In this document: one piece after another, positions 34,410-47,854 of the stretch
Layout of the letters: each line of letters starts with the position of its first letter
Position numbering within the stretch: position 1 is the stretch's first letter
Assembly (NCBI GenBank): GCA_945910005.1
Contig: OX246737.1
Location: 84,599,414 to 84,663,413 of the forward strand
DNA length: 64,000 nt
From: Isoperla grammatica
Lineage: Eukaryota > Arthropoda > Insecta > Plecoptera > Perlodidae
Reading direction: 5' to 3'
Made by a program: the position numbers and the translations under genes
Notes under the pieces: generated by a model
What the model was told of the DNA's origin: nothing
Database searches by the model: none
What the model saw: the letters and a program-made list of their open reading frames with translations, nothing else

Positions 34410-36699
34410 AACAGACTATCAACATACAAATTTAATCAATAATCAATAACAATACAAACATAAATGTCCTATAATGTCATAAAATATTCAGTGTTCAAAA
34501 ACGAGACGAAACGTAGCTCTAATGTTTGTGTACGCGGTGCGGCCGTAGGTGCAGCATATCCACAATGCGCGGCACGTCAAAATACAAAACATGATCTAAT
34601 ATACAAACAAAATTTTTTATACACATTTCAAGATAGCCATATGATTTATAATTGTTTGATTTATACTACTGTTGAATATAACGTGTGTATGATTTAAATT
34701 GTAGATTTCAGAGCAATCGAAAGTAAGGCGATTCTAAAATAAATTATAAAACAAGGTCTATTTACATTCGAAACAGACTGTTTTGTCGAACAAACCACAA
34801 ATAATTTTCATTATTGTTACTAAATGAGGTCTTTTCAATAGAATATACTAAGAATAAACATGATTGGTTTGTATCGTCTTGAGTTATAGTGATTTTAATG
34901 TTCGCATGCGCTAGCGAAAAAAAGAGGCGTCGTTCAAGTTCAAAGCGTCGTGACGCCTCGTTGAGTCGGTGATTTCCAAAGTATCATAAAAGACGTTATT
35001 ATTTGAAGTTCTGTAAATCCAACCATATATGATACCCTTTGCCCATATGATTGAGACTATTTTTCAATATTGTGTCAGTTAAATGAAGGACTACAACTTT
35101 TGTTGTATTTACATTCCACCCGCATTCGCTGTTTCTAGTGATCTTAATGCTCACCATGTTGACTGGGGTTCATCTGTTTCTGATCCACGGGGTTGTATTG
35201 TCACGGATTTCATACAGCACAACGACATTTCCCTTTTAAACACGGGCCAGATGACCCATTTTACCTCCTATTCTGGAACTTTTTCTGCAATTGATCTTGT
35301 TCTTTATCACTTTCCGATGCAAATTACATTATTAACTTATGTCTCACCGTACCACCCGGGGCAGGGTTGGAGATTGGCGCAGGCCGATTAGGGAAGGTTC
35401 CAGGAACTAAGTGAGGAAGCCATGTTAAAGGTAGACTTTACTTGGTCTCGTGACCCCAACGTACTTGTCAGTGAAGTCAGCAGATGTATGCTTGACGCAG
35501 CATCTGCCAGTATACCCGTGACTAGCTGTAGGCCATGTCGACATCCTGTCCCGTGGTGGAACAAGCAATGCGAAGTTGCGATTAAAGCCAAAAAGCTGCA
35601 TTCAAGCGCTTTAACATCTATCCGACGGCATGTAATTTGGAAATACTTCGACGCAAGAGAGCTCAGGCGAGATACATTGTAAAGCACAGTAAAAGGCGTT
35701 CCTGGAGAGACTATGTGTCTACGATCAACCATTGTACTTCTTCCACCACTGTATGGAAGAAGATCAAGGCGATAACTAGCCGTAAAGTGAATACCATCCC
35801 CGCCATTCGGGATAATGGGCAGCTTGTCACCACTCCATTGGATGTGGCATCGGTGCTAGGCACTCACTTTGCTTCTGTCAGTAGTAATTCCCGGTACGAT
35901 GTGGATTTTCTCAATCGAAAGAAACGGTGTGAGTCGACGAAACTGAACTTTCGTTCGGAAAACACAGAACCGTATAATCGAGCCTTCACATTGTGGAATC
36001 TCCGATCAGCCGTAAAGTGTCTCCGTCCCACGTCTATGGGTGGGGACAGGCTGCACAACGACATGTTTGTTCACTTGACGGACTCGTCGCTAGAGGTTGT
36101 TTTATTGCTTTTTAATTTTTTATGGTTGTCTGACACTTTCCCTGATGAATGGCGTAGTGCCATTTTGATTCCGCTCCTTAAGCCTGGTAAAGACAAATCC
36201 ATGCCGGTATCGTATCGACCCATCTCTTTAACTAGTTTCTTTTGTAAATTATTTGAGAAGATGATACACAAACGTCTCATGTGGGTCCTTGAAACACGCG
36301 GATTGTTGGCGAACGTCCAGTGTGGCTTTCGTCAGCGTTGCAGTACCATCGACCACTTGGTGCGTTTGGAAACTTTCATACAGGAAGGATTCGTGGCAAA
36401 GCAACACGTCGTAGGTGTTCTCTTTGACATTGAAAAGGCTTACGACACCACTTGGCGTTATGCCATAGTGCAACAACTTCACACGTGGGGCTTGCGAGGG
36501 CATATGCCCAAGTTTCTCGAGAAATTCTCAAAGACAGGCATTTCAAAGTGCGGGTTAACAACGTGCTTTCTGCTCCCTTTGATTTGCAAACGGGTGTGCC
36601 GCAGGGTTCTGTCCTCTCAGTATCCTTGTTTGCAATAGGTATCAATAGCGTTATTGCATGCATACCAAAAGCATTAATGTCGTGTTTATTTGTTGATGA

Positions 36700-37006
36700 T
36701 TTTGATTATTTGGGCTAACCGTCTCATATTTTTTCAACGAGGTTAATCGAGACAATGAGTGGGTGATAAATGAAGATGAAATAGGGGGCTGTTTGGAGGG
36801 AAGGGGCCAAAAGGAGGGCGGGGTGGAAAGGGGAAGGGGGAGGAAAGGGGCTTGGGGTGTGGACTGCACTTCGTCTGACTTCTCTTCCTCGACCAGTCCG
36901 GCTAGGGTGGCCCTACCAGAAGCATACGCTTCCGCCGGCATAGCTCTCGGGATCAACAAAGCACGCAAACCTGCCCACCACGATAAGGTAGTAGTCCCTG
37001 GGCAGG
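36700..37006 (-). mobile_element. SINE (type C) inserted in the LINE RT active site
   Basis: LINE-type head and a tail closer to the tRNA-headed SINE, with a distinct G-rich middle. The 13-bp duplication tatttgttgatga (36687-36699, 37007-37019) encodes the FVDD catalytic box, which is therefore present on both sides. Confidence 0.92.
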
Positions 37007-39589
37007 TATTTGTTGATGACCTTGGGGTTTTCTACAGATCTGTAAATCTCTCTATTGCAGAACGACAACAGCAAAAAGATTTAAATAATATCAGTGAATG
37101 GCCTCGAGCTCGGGGAACTAGATTCTCTCGTGAAAAGACCCAGTGCATTCACTTTTGTCGCCTCCGAGGACTTCATAATGATCCAAAACTGACCTTCAAC
37201 GACGTTGAGCTTCAGTTCAGGCCCCATGTCCGTCTTCTCGGTATGGAGTTTGACGTGAAGCTCAACTGGCATCATCATATTGTCCAATTGAGAAAACGGT
37301 GCATGTTAGCCCTCAACATTTTAAAAGTTCTGAGCAACACGATATGGGGTGCAGATCGCACCTGTCTGCTACGCGTGTATGGAGCGTTAATTAAATCAAA
37401 AATGGATTACGGTTGTTTTGTATACTCTTCCGCTCGTGGTACGACTCTTAAATTGCTCGATACCGTCCATCAAAGTGGCCTTCGCCTTGCGCTGGGTGCA
37501 TTTCGAACAAGCCCCGTCGTAAGTCTCTATGCTGAAGCAGGAGAGTCCTCTTTGGCAGAGCGACGAAACTACTTGTTGGGCGCGTACGTAATGAAGATCC
37601 GAGCAATACCAAACCATCCATCACATCAGATTCCTTTAACGACAAATTTGTCAGACATTTTGATAGTAAACCGTTGGCTACATTACCAACGGGCTTGCGT
37701 GTTTTACATTTATTTACATTTTTAGAATTTGATATGCCAAATCTTCTCAACTCGGTTTTTGGTACTAATCCACCTTGGATTATACCGGAACCGGTTATGA
37801 GATTTGATCTTTGTCGTTTTGATAAATTTTCTACTTCAGATTTAAAATTCAAAATTCACTTTCTGGAAATTTGCCATGAACACCGTGGGTTAACTTTGGT
37901 GTTGACAGATGGCTCCAAAATTAACAACAAGGTAGGATGTAGCTTTTATTGCTCCGCCTTAACTGAACAATTCAGGTTACACGACATGTGTTCAGTTTTC
38001 ACCGCAGAGTTGGTCGCCATTCGCGAAGCTCTGAAATATATATCACGTTCTCCAAAAGTTCAGTTTTTAATTTGTTCGGATAGCATGAGTGGACTTCAAG
38101 CAATTTGTGTCATGTATTCCGTCCATCACTTGGTCCAAGACATTCAGTTTTATCTGGAGAAACTTAATTCAAGGAATTATACTATCGAATTTTGCTGGGT
38201 ACCTGGACACGTGGGAATCCAAGGAAACGAATTGGCCGATCAGGCTGCAAAGGCAGCCTGTCAACATCGCCATGTTGACTTCGATATCGTCCCTGTTCCA
38301 GATGTCAAGAGTACGTTCAAACAAGACATTTTAGATAAACTACAAGCTGCTTGGGACCAAGTGCAACTGAACAAGTTGCACAGTGTGATGCCTAAATTAA
38401 TCAATAAAGTTCGGCCTCCATCTTCCCGTCTTTCTCGCCGGGAAGAGGTTGTGTTGGCACGGGTTTGCATTGGCCACACTCGTTTGACTCATGGCTATCT
38501 CCTCACTAGAGAAAAAGGTGTCCCAAAATGTGACACTTGTGACGTTACTCTGACTGTACGTCACATATTGTCAGAATGTACCAAACATGATGCGTTGAAA
38601 ACACAATTAAAGCTTTCCCCGTTGTATGAAGAACTTATATCATACGAGAATTGTGATAAACTTTTAAAATTTCTTGTCCGCACAGTTGTTCCAATAATTT
38701 TAAAAATACATTACAACCAATTGTTAATATACAATAATAATATTACTTAGCTTGCAAAACACCATCTTGGTGGCGTAAAATGACCTAACTGGTTTAAGCG
38801 CCCTTAAACCCAATAAATTCAAATCAAGAACCGTGCCCTCAGTCAATTGCAGACTATAACCAGTTCATGGGGGGTGTTGACTGCTTTGATCAGTACTTGG
38901 CCCAGTATAATATTTCGTGGAAATCCCGACGATGGTGGATGAACATTTTTTATTATTTGATTGACACATCCATCGTCAATAGCTTTGTGCTATATAAGCA
39001 GAGTATGAAAGATGCTCGTAATAAAAAATGTTTATCCCATTTGGAATTTCGTTCGAAACTTGCCAACGAATTAATTGGAACATTTTGCTCCAGAAAGCGT
39101 ACCGGTGTGCAACCGGGCGCAATGTTTGGGCGAAAGCGGAATAGGCCAAATGGTGCGCTTACAGTAGAAAATACTGTACGGCTGTTGGATTTGGGTATGC
39201 ATTTACCTGAAGTTGGAACTTAAAGACGGTGTGCTTTGTGTAGCACAAAGGCTAAACCTAAACGGAGCAACATAATTTGTAAAAACTGTGATGTTGGACT
39301 TTGCAAAGGATGCTTTTCAACATTTCATAAGACACGATAAAAAAGTTTCCTGGTTTAATCATGGCTAAACTTAGTTAATTTAATTGGTGCAACATTAAAA
39401 ATACCTAGAGCCATAAATTATCATGGCCCAACAGAGTTTTTGTGTTTTGTAATGTTTGTGTCCATGTATAAGCCCATTAGAATAATGAAACTGCTATTTT
39501 ATTAATTAATTCAATTACCTTATCATTTAAAATAACAAGGGCTATTTGATGTATTGCAAGAAATAAATTAAACACATAGTTTGAACAGA

Positions 39590-39690
39590 AAACAGTGGGT
39601 GGTAAATTATTTGACCAGTGAATTTGGTGTGTATATTCTCATCTTAAACGGGCAGTGGTTTAAATATTGACCACCCGGTTTCACTGCCTT
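39590..39690. promoter_or_regulatory. Right subterminal repeats of the piggyBac-like element
   Basis: CAGTGGGTGGTAAATTATTTGACC at 39594 and the imperfect palindrome GGGCAGTGGTTTAAATATTGACCACC near 39652-39677 match the left-end repeats at 25800-25985. The exact terminus lies between here and 39785. Confidence 0.6.
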
Positions 39691-39784
39691 CCTTGCAAAA
39701 AAAAAATGTATACACACATTCTAGATGCCTAAGGTAGTAAGGGTACAAAATCTTAAAAATTTTGAAGGGGTCCAACATTATGCC

Positions 39785-42325
39785 CTATAAAGGGTTTTAA
39801 AGCCTCGCGAATGTAATTTCTCCAGATAGTACTGAATGTCACCAACAAGGTGGTGAGGTGAGAACATGACGTAGAGTGCCTGGAGTGCGCTTTTACTATC
39901 GGAGCATATCATATAGCTGCTGCACCTGCATCGCAGGATATTTCTGAGAGCTTCTCGAATGGCATATAGTTCGGCAGTAAACACGGAGCACATGTCGTGG
40001 AGGCGGAACCCTGCATGGCTATCGCCACAGTAATATGCACAACCGACTTTTGTGCCGGTTTTAGAGCCGTCAGTGTATATGAAGCGAAATGTTTGGTGGT
40101 CATGACAAAGAGCTCTGAATCTTGTTTGGAAAACTATATCTGATGTGGTGTTTTTATTATACTTGGAAAGGTCAAACAGAATATCTGGTTCCGGAGTGAG
40201 CCACGGAGGGTTGTGGCTTAAAACGAGGCTCAACATTTTAGGTACCTTAAAATCTAAAATGCGGAAGAGATGTCTACAACGTACTCCAGTAGGTAGAGTT
40301 GCCAATGGTTTATTGTCAAATAGTCTGACAAATCTCCGGTCGAACAAAGCTGGGTGGGATGGGTGTGGGCGCATGGCTTGGATCTTCAGGACATACCTGC
40401 CCAACAAGTAGCTCCGCCTTTCTGCCAGGGATGTCATTCCGGCCTCGGCATATAGGCTGAGGACGGGGCTCGTGCGGAATGCACCGAGGGCCAGACGGAG
40501 GCCACTGTGATGGACAGTGTCGAGGAGTTTCAAGATCGAATCGCGGGCTGATGAATACACAAAATATCCATAGTCCATTTTGGATCTAACCAGTGATCCG
40601 TATATCCGCAGCAAACATGTCCTGTCTGCACCCCAAGATGTGTTACTAAGAACTTTCAAGATGTTCAGTTTTAACATACAGCTTTTTCGTAATTCTCGAA
40701 CATGGTGACTCCAATTAAGCTTCGAATCAAAACCCAAGCCGAGGACACGAATGTGTGGTTTAAATTCTAGTTCAACATCGTTTGGGTTAGACGGGGATCT
40801 GCGTGGACCTTCCTAAGCCGGCAGAAGTGGATGCACTGAGTTTTATCGGCTGAGAAGCGAGTGCCCCGCGCTTTAGCCCACTCGCCGATGCGGTTCAGTG
40901 CCATCTGTAGGTGTCGTTGGGCAATAGAAACGTTGACTGACCGGAAGAAATTTCCAAAGTCATCAACGAATAGAGAAGAGATTGATTAATGGGGCTTAAC
41001 GTCTCATATTTATGCAACGATGGCTAATCGAGACGATGAGTGGGTGATAATGAAGATGAGAAAGATGATAATGAAGAATAAAGCCACATCCGAATCAGAT
41101 CCATTGTACGTCGCGTGAGTCGTCATACGGGGGTCCAGCAAGGGGGGGGCAGGGCCAAGTGGGAAGAGAAATATTCAATGGGACAGTGGGGGGGAAAGGG
41201 GATTGGGGTGTGGACTGCACTTCGTCTGACTTCTCCTCCTAGACCAGTCCGGCTTGGGTGGCCCTACCAGAAGCATACGCTTCCGCCGGCATAGCTCCCG
41301 GGATCAACAAAGCACGCAAACCTGCCCACCACGATAAGGTGACAGTGCACGACACGATGCGATTGATGGCGACCGCAAACAGAGGAACCGATAAAACGGA
41401 GCCTTGAGGGAATCCCGTTTCTAATTCATGCGGAGCTAACAGCACGTTATTGACGCAGACTTTGAATTGCCTGTCTTTAAGAAAATTCTGTATAGATTTT
41501 GGTAAATGGCCTCTAAAATCCCACTCGTGAAGCTGCTTTAGAATGGCGTGGCGCCAGGTGGTATCGTACGCTTTCTCGATGTCGAAGAGAACCCCTATCA
41601 CATGCTGTTTGGCGACAAATACTTCTTGTATAAATGTTTCCAAACAAACTAGGTGGTCGACCGCACTACGGCACAGGCGGAAACTACATTGAACATTGGC
41701 TAGCAGACCACGGGATTCCAATAACCACATGAGACGCTTATTGACCATCCGCTCGAACAGTTTGCTAAAACATCTTGTGAGAGAGATAGGGCGATAAGAG
41801 CCCGACAGTGTTTTGTCTTTACCTGGTTTCAGGAGCGGTATCAAGACGGCTTTGCGCCATTCATCGGGAAATGCGTCAGATACCCACAGCATGTTGAAGA
41901 ATAAGAGAATGACTCCAAGAGATTCGTCAGACAAGTGGATGAACATATTGTGGAGCTTGTCTTCTCCGGTGGCCGTATTTCGCAAGGAGTTGATTGCCGT
42001 TTGCAGTTCCCATGTCGTGAAAGGCCTGTTGTAGGATTCAGTATTGTCCGAAACGAAGGATAGATGTTGTTGTTGTTCACAGCGTCTTTTGCGGTCCAGA
42101 AATACTGGATCGTATCGAGCATTGCTGCTCACCGAGGCAAAATGTCGGGCAATCACTGATACCACATCAGTCGGAGATGTAACGAGCATTCCGTTGTCCT
42201 GGATCGCAGGTATGGTAGACGCAGGTAGGACGACCACAGATGGATTTTATCTTTTTCCACACTGTTGTGCATGGTGTGCGGTTGTTAATGGTAGACACAT
42301 ATTCTCGCCATGAGTGCTTCAAAAA
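39785..42325 (-). mobile_element. 5' part of minus-strand I-like LINE (RT and half of RNase H), 5'-truncated
   Basis: Minus-strand frames encode RT (LLKPGKDKTLSGSYRPISL, LFDIEKAYDTTW, TGFPQGSVLS, then FVDDFGNFF) and the first half of RNase H (YTDGSKTGTKVGC, CSDSKSALQA, YLEKLHSRGF). A type A SINE sits at 40981-41346 just before FVDD. Sequence breaks off in RNase H exactly where the fragment at 25790 begins, so piggyBac split this copy. The LINE starts at WREYVSTIN near 42320, so it is 5'-truncated. Confidence 0.85.
40981..41346 (+). mobile_element. LINE-headed SINE (type A) in minus-strand LINE RT
   Basis: Full-length copy whose tail (at 40981) abuts the codons for SLFVDDF of the minus-strand LINE. 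Its head is at the right, so relative to the window it is read on the minus strand like its host; strand is given as plus only in the sense of window order. No target duplication is visible and some RT codons are missing, so a small deletion accompanied or followed insertion. Confidence 0.85.
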
Positions 42326-42459
42326 TGCAAGGCAGATCACACAAGCAATAGGCCAGACATCCTTCCAAATTAATGAATGCGCATTAGAGGCTAGGCATAG
42401 ACTAAAACTACTGAGCTTGGGATAAACTTCTCGTATGCCTACATAGGTCTAGCCTAGGC

Positions 42460-42750
42460 CTAGGCTGCACATTCATGGTAATTTGGAAAGATAGGCTAGG
42501 CCTAACCTAGGATGACTACTTAAGTAATAAACAAAAATAATAAACTTATGCAAAAATAATAAAGTTATACAAAATATACTTGCCATTTGGAGTTTTAAAT
42601 TGTTTGTTGCATCTTTATCAGCTGCACAAGTGTTCTTAAGAAAAAAGTCCCAAATGGCACTCGTAGGCCTTTTGGGCGTCGCTCCACCACCAACCGGCTG
42701 CGGATCATCCGCATCTTCCTCGTTATTATTATTCATAACTGGTTTTTTAA
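42460..42750 (-). other. Possible first exon with BED-finger-like start
   Basis: Minus strand from ATG near 42736: an acidic Asn/Asp-rich start, then GGGATPKRPTSAIWDFFLKN, similar to the beginning of BED-type zinc fingers (SxVWxFF). The pairs of Cys expected next are absent, so an intron or decay would be needed. No further exon was found. Weak call. Confidence 0.25.
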
Positions 42751-44055
42751 TTATAAAAAGAAGTACAACGTTTTCCGCGTGCGTGATATTAAACCTCCAC
42801 TCCTCAATGCCGCTGGAATGGAACTTCCGCGATGCATAGTGCCAAAATATAGATCGATCGCAAAGGCGGCATATATATATATATATATTGATCGATCAAT
42901 TTTTTAGGATTTTATCCTAGCATGAGGGGTGCTTTGATTCAGACTCAAAAGATTGTGGAGGGATCATGTCGTCTGAGAAATTGTCACGTATCACGGAAGC
43001 TCGTTAGTCATTACCCTACGAGATACGGCGTGAGTTCTTTATAATTCCTAATTTTCAGTATCTAGCTGTTTTCTAACTATTGGCACCTATATTTAATAGT
43101 AAAAGTAAGTTTGTGAGATAAAAAATGTACCAGCAAGTAAAAAAAAATATAAATGCAACTGACGTGTGACATACAGTACATCCTTACATAATTTGAAGTT
43201 AAAAGATTAATGAAGTAATTCCATAGGGCTGCTGTTTGACATTGATGCTTCAAATTAATGTTGACGTTGGGATATTTTTTGATATCAAAAAAATTGCTTA
43301 GGATAATACGTGTTTCTTTTCAACGCCATCTAACCATGACACAAAAGTACAACAAAAAATTATATTTTTCGACTGCTGGCAGCATTATGTTAACTTGTGA
43401 AGACGAACGGCACTTGTACATACAACCTGTAGTACGTATAACAGGGAATTCCCAGTTTTACAGACCTGCTTTGTAAGGATTTCCGTATTTTACAATATTA
43501 TTTTGAACGTCTGTTCAATTTCCCCATCGATTTATTCCCTAGGGATTTTACAAATTTCTCCATTGTATGGATTTTTTTAAAAGTCACTTCCCATCCGTAA
43601 AATAGGGAGTTCACTGTAAGTGTAATATGTTCATATGTAATGACAAATAATGGGTTTGTTAAACATATATTTTCTCAATTTGTATTGTTATGGTAGGCCA
43701 ATATAGTGGCATCATGTGCTTGTACTTACTATCAAACTACTTATCACAATAAAGTATTCACTATACATTCTAATGTGTTTGGTAAATCTATAATTTTATT
43801 ATGTATACCTGTGTACTGCGTAAATAGATATGTAGTGCAAGTTCTATATTGCCCCTCAGACACAATGACAAGTCCAGCTTATCGTACTACCATGAGAAAG
43901 TGTCGTGAGTTTCCAATATTATTGCGACTAGGTATCTTGGAAAGGTAAATGTATCTATTTCTGCCAGAATTTTGTTTTATTACACAGTCCATTTCTGTAG
44001 AGCCTCAACATGTAGCACTTTTCCTTTCACGCTATCTTCTTTTGAAACGAACTTA
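42750..44055. other. Gene-free stretch with a short (AT)n
   Basis: (AT)n at 42869-42888 flanked by GATCGATCG and GATCGATCA. Otherwise AT-rich sequence without recognisable coding content. Confidence 0.5.
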
Positions 44056-44062
44056 TACATAT

Positions 44063-44497
44063 ATTTTATTTTTATTTTATTGTAATTATAAGGCCAGTGT
44101 AGGGCACAATGCCCTCTTTAGCCTGATGAGTGATGATTGATAAATGGTAATGAGGAAGGGAGGAGGGGAAGCCTGGTACCGGCACGTAGCCTACTCCTGT
44201 CGAAAAGTACCAAGGGGACCATCGGCTTTACGTCCCATCCGAAAGGACGGTGTAACTTTGACCAGTCATATAGGTTCCTCCACTAACCTGGACTGCCGAG
44301 CAGTTGACGAGAAGAACGAAGCTGTTACACAAGCTTTCGAACCCTCCAATCTGCTCTAACCAACGGTAACTAGTGTTTCAGGGGTGAGTGGTCACCCATC
44401 CACCTCCTGACCTAGCCCGAAGTTGCTAAACTTCGGTGTTCCTATCCGGGGTGCCGCTTCCTATGGGAACCGGCTAAGCGACCGCGGCTAAGCCGTT
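44063..44497 (-). mobile_element. 5S-rRNA-derived SINE, second copy
   Basis: Opposite orientation to 7232-7656 and closely similar, including the CCGAAAGGACGG complement and the 5S-like end (minus strand CGAACTTCGG-like region near 44430). The extra piece CCTATCCGGGGTGCCGCTT lies in the 5S part. Flanks CTTATACATATA and CTTATATATATA are probably the target duplication. Confidence 0.88.
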
Positions 44498-44554
44498 GGC
44501 TTATATATATACGTGTGCCGGTAGGTGGGTGGGTGTGAAGAATAGCAATTATAA

Positions 44555-44640
44555 TAGAAGTGCCCCAACTGGGATTCGAACCCACATCGCCGGCTTTACG
44601 CATCGGTGCCTTATCCGTTTAGGCTTTGTCAGATCGTTGC
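44555..44640 (-). other. tRNA-like sequence (pseudo-tRNA or SINE head)
   Basis: Minus strand: CCTAAACGGATAAGGCACC (box A-like) and GTGGGTTCGAATCCCAG (complete box B with a paired T-arm). The anticodon arm is not convincing. It resembles tRNA-Arg-type sequences and many SINE heads. Confidence 0.55.
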
Positions 44641-44649
44641 GATGGATAT

Positions 44650-46125
44650 CAAAATGATGGCAGGGATGGGATTGGTCGTTTTTACAATCCTCGTTTGATC
44701 GTCCTACGTTTGCTTTCCTTATGTTGCGTGGTGTACACGATTACGAACTAACATTGATTTTACAAATTCCTCCATTTTACATTAAATTGAATGTGCCTTC
44801 GTTTTAAGGTGAATCTACCCCCCCCTGAAAAAACACTTTTGCTAGGAATTACTTGTAAATGTGTATATGTGACGTCTGAAGTGTACCCCTCCTCCCCCCC
44901 ACTTCCGCAACTCCGACCGACCTCCGCGCGCTTCGTTCTGATTTCAGTCGAGTGCTGGCTCTGGTCAAAGCAAGGTCACGCCTGGCCAGGCGTCGCTCCG
45001 CTTACTGGGTGTCATGTTTCCCCCCAATACTTGGATTAAATCTGTACATTTGCGTTCTCAACTACTGTTGAGCGGTGCTAGGACACAAGGAGACAATTTC
45101 TTTGCGCAAATTACCTGTCTAGACCCGTAAAGTAGCTACGGCTGGACTGCGACACGAGCAAACTGGTGCGCTTTACATCAGTGTACGTAAATCACCAACA
45201 CTCGAAAAGTTTTTTACTTAGGCTTGAGACTGCAAGCATTTTGGGAAGATAAGGGTCGAGCGCATGATATGCATTTTATTTCTTGAAAGTGACTCTTTTC
45301 ATAATTAAGTTATGCAATAGTAAAAACAGCATAAACTCAAGTGCCTTTTCACCGGGACACGAAAAAATTCATAAAAAAAAACTGGTCACATAATTGTGTT
45401 TCAAAATTGTATTCCATCATTCCTAAGATAGCAACCTATAGCATACTACATGTTCGTGTACTTGACAAATATGGTCTAGAGGTTGAATTACATGAACGTA
45501 AAGACTTTTAAAGCTATCGGTACACGTAAAAAATAAAAGTGTAATTTTTTTAAAAACACTTTTTGCAGATTAAATATCAATATTTATCAACCTTCATCAA
45601 AAAAACTTAATTTAAAAATGTTAAGTTACCAAGATACCTTCACCTTAACTTTGATTTATTTATACTAGAATATATGCTATATGCATTCGGCTACAATCTA
45701 TGGATTGATTCTAGATTGGAAATAGTTGAATAAATATATTTTGGGTTTAATCAAGAATTTATACCTGTAGTGTAATGTTTGTAGGGAGTGTGTTAAATGT
45801 TTTGAGCAAATGTGTGGGGACATGGAAGGTTTAGTTTATGGAGTATTTGTATAGCTACATCGTTATTATTGGACTAAAACAAAAAAATCTAGGGGGTTGC
45901 CCTATAGTTTGTCTATAACATGATAAAAGGGCGAATTAGCACACCCAACAAACTATAGTGCATGCATGGGCGTTCTTTATAGAAGTTACCAGCACCATGA
46001 TTGTTTCATGAGGGAGGTTATAGCCCCCCTCCCCCCTGTAGTGACACCACATTTTCCCAACAAATTAACCACCGATATTATGTCCAGCGATGTAGGTTGA
46101 ATGCAGCATTTCCGTCTGGATTATT
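44650..46125. other. Gene-free stretch
   Basis: GC-richer at 44880-45020 with polypyrimidine tracts, otherwise AT-rich. An inverted CTATAGTTTGT...ACAAACTATAG pair lies at about 45902-45957. No gene recognised. Confidence 0.5.
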
Positions 46126-46130
46126 GACTC

Positions 46131-46700
46131 GTAGTTTTAGCGCCGTATTAGGCGCTTTTTCTGCTGGTATTACGTACGTGACCTACACGACGTTGGTTCG
46201 CCGCTCATTATCACAGGCGGACCAACGTCGATTGAGGGGAGGATTACAGGTAGACCAGAGTAGTTTTAGCGTCGTATTAGACGCTTTTTCTACTGGTAAT
46301 ACGTAGGTGACCTACGTGACCTACACGACGTTGGTTTGCCGCTCATTATCACTGGCGGACCAACGTCGATTGAGGGGAGGATTACAGGTAGACCAGAGTA
46401 GTTTTAGCGTCGTATTAGACGCTTTTTCTACTGGTAATACGTAGGTGACCTACGTGACCTACACGACGTTGGTTTGCCGCTCATTATCACTGGCGGACCA
46501 ACGTGGATTGAGGGGAGGATTCGATGCGTTGGAGGGGAGGATTACAGGTGGACTAGCGTAGTTTTAGCGTCGTATTAGGCGCTTTTCCGCGGCGTTTTAC
46601 TGCCGTTCGGCCTGTTTTATCTCAGCAAATCCGACGTTGTCATACGCCATCAATACGACGTTGATCCGACGTTATTAATACCGGCGGATCAACGTTGGGC
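46131..46700 (+). repeat. Tandem array of hairpin-bearing units (129-160 bp)
   Basis: Units start with GTAGTTTTAGCG at 46131, 46260, 46398 and 46558 (lengths 129, 138, 160, partial). Each has a short stem AGCGYCGTATTAGRCGCT and a longer one with arms CGACGTTGGT / ACCAACGTCG around GCTCATTATCA. A further related stem (ACGTTGATCCG / CGGATCAACGT) closes the array near 46655-46695. Non-coding. Confidence 0.88.
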
Positions 46701-47765
46701 CGAGGTGTGTGTTCTACTTGGGCTAGGCCTAGGCCATTATTTTTCTGTCTAGCCATACAATAGGCTTTCATATAACCTCTGCCTAGGCCTAGGCTCTTAA
46801 TAAAATCACGTACTGAGGCCGAGGGGACGCGCACAAATGCCGTAAATGGTAAGTTAGTCTTCTTGCCTATAAGTGGATAACCTCCAAGGTGTAGGCTTAA
46901 GCCTAGGCCAATATTTTTCTCCATATCTTGCCATATAAGGTATTCTTAACATTAGTCTAGGCCTAGTAGCAGAAGCAAAGAACGGTTTTGATCCCCACAA
47001 ATTGCAAGAGTTTTATTTTTGGGTTAACATATTATAAAAAATGTGCTGATTACGCACATATAAAGTCTACTACCGAAATCTGATGGGAAATTGCTTTAAT
47101 TTGCATTTTAATTACGCATAATTAAAATTAAGATTATTTTTTTATCGAAACTGATTGCCAAATTACAAAATGTTTTCACCTTAATGCACTAGGAGTTTAT
47201 GTTTGCATCAAATACATTTTAAATAATTTCAAAAAAGTAATTAAATTGCGATTAAATTACATTTTAATCAAATTTACATAAGTTTAATCACAATTTAATT
47301 CTTAGAAAACAAATCGAAAAAAATGAGTATACTTCATGAAAACGTCTTTATTGTGAACCAGTTGACAACATATATAACGATCATCAAAAGTCTACCACTT
47401 TTGATTACGTTTCAATCAATTTAATTGTGGCCTATAATTTTTTAATCGATAAATGAGCCGTATTGGTCGTTTATGAAGGCTCATCAACATCATTATGTAC
47501 CACAATAAACATGCATATATATGTGATATTTTCACATCGTACTCAGGTGTATATCGTAATTAGTTTGTAATTAACTATGCTAAATAGTAATAATATGATT
47601 TCTATAAGATTTCTTATAAGATTTCTTCGGGGGAAAATTACTGCTGCACCAACCATTACGGGAGTGCAGGAATACAGACTGTAAGTACTATTTTATATTT
47701 ATGGAAGTTTTTACCAAGAAAGTTTAATTTTAATTCCATTAATTAATGCTTGGCATCGATGTAGT
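46700..47765. other. AT-rich stretch with AGGCCTA words, no gene
   Basis: Several AGGCCTAGGCC words at 46720-46970, then very AT-rich sequence. The minus-strand ORF at 46640-46924 is built from these words and is not convincing. Confidence 0.5.
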
Positions 47766-47767
47766 TG

Positions 47768-47828
47768 AGTTTATTGGGTTTAAGGGCGCTTCAACCAGTT
47801 AGGTCATTTTGCGCCACCAAGATAATGT
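47768..47828 (-). mobile_element. 60-bp 3' terminal fragment of the I-like LINE
   Basis: Minus strand reads GGTGGCGCAAAATGACCTAAC, then GCGCCCTTAAACCCAATAAA, matching the plus-strand LINE end at 38770-38820. Confidence 0.8.
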
Positions 47829-47854
47829 AACTCGTTACTTATTGTTTTATTGCA

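Noticed and set aside
46131..46570. CRISPR-like repeat array
   Set aside because: Units are long, of unequal length and adjacent without unique spacers, in a eukaryotic context.
46640..46924. 94-residue minus-strand ORF
   Set aside because: Built from AGGCCTA-rich DNA, with no recognisable domain or splice context.
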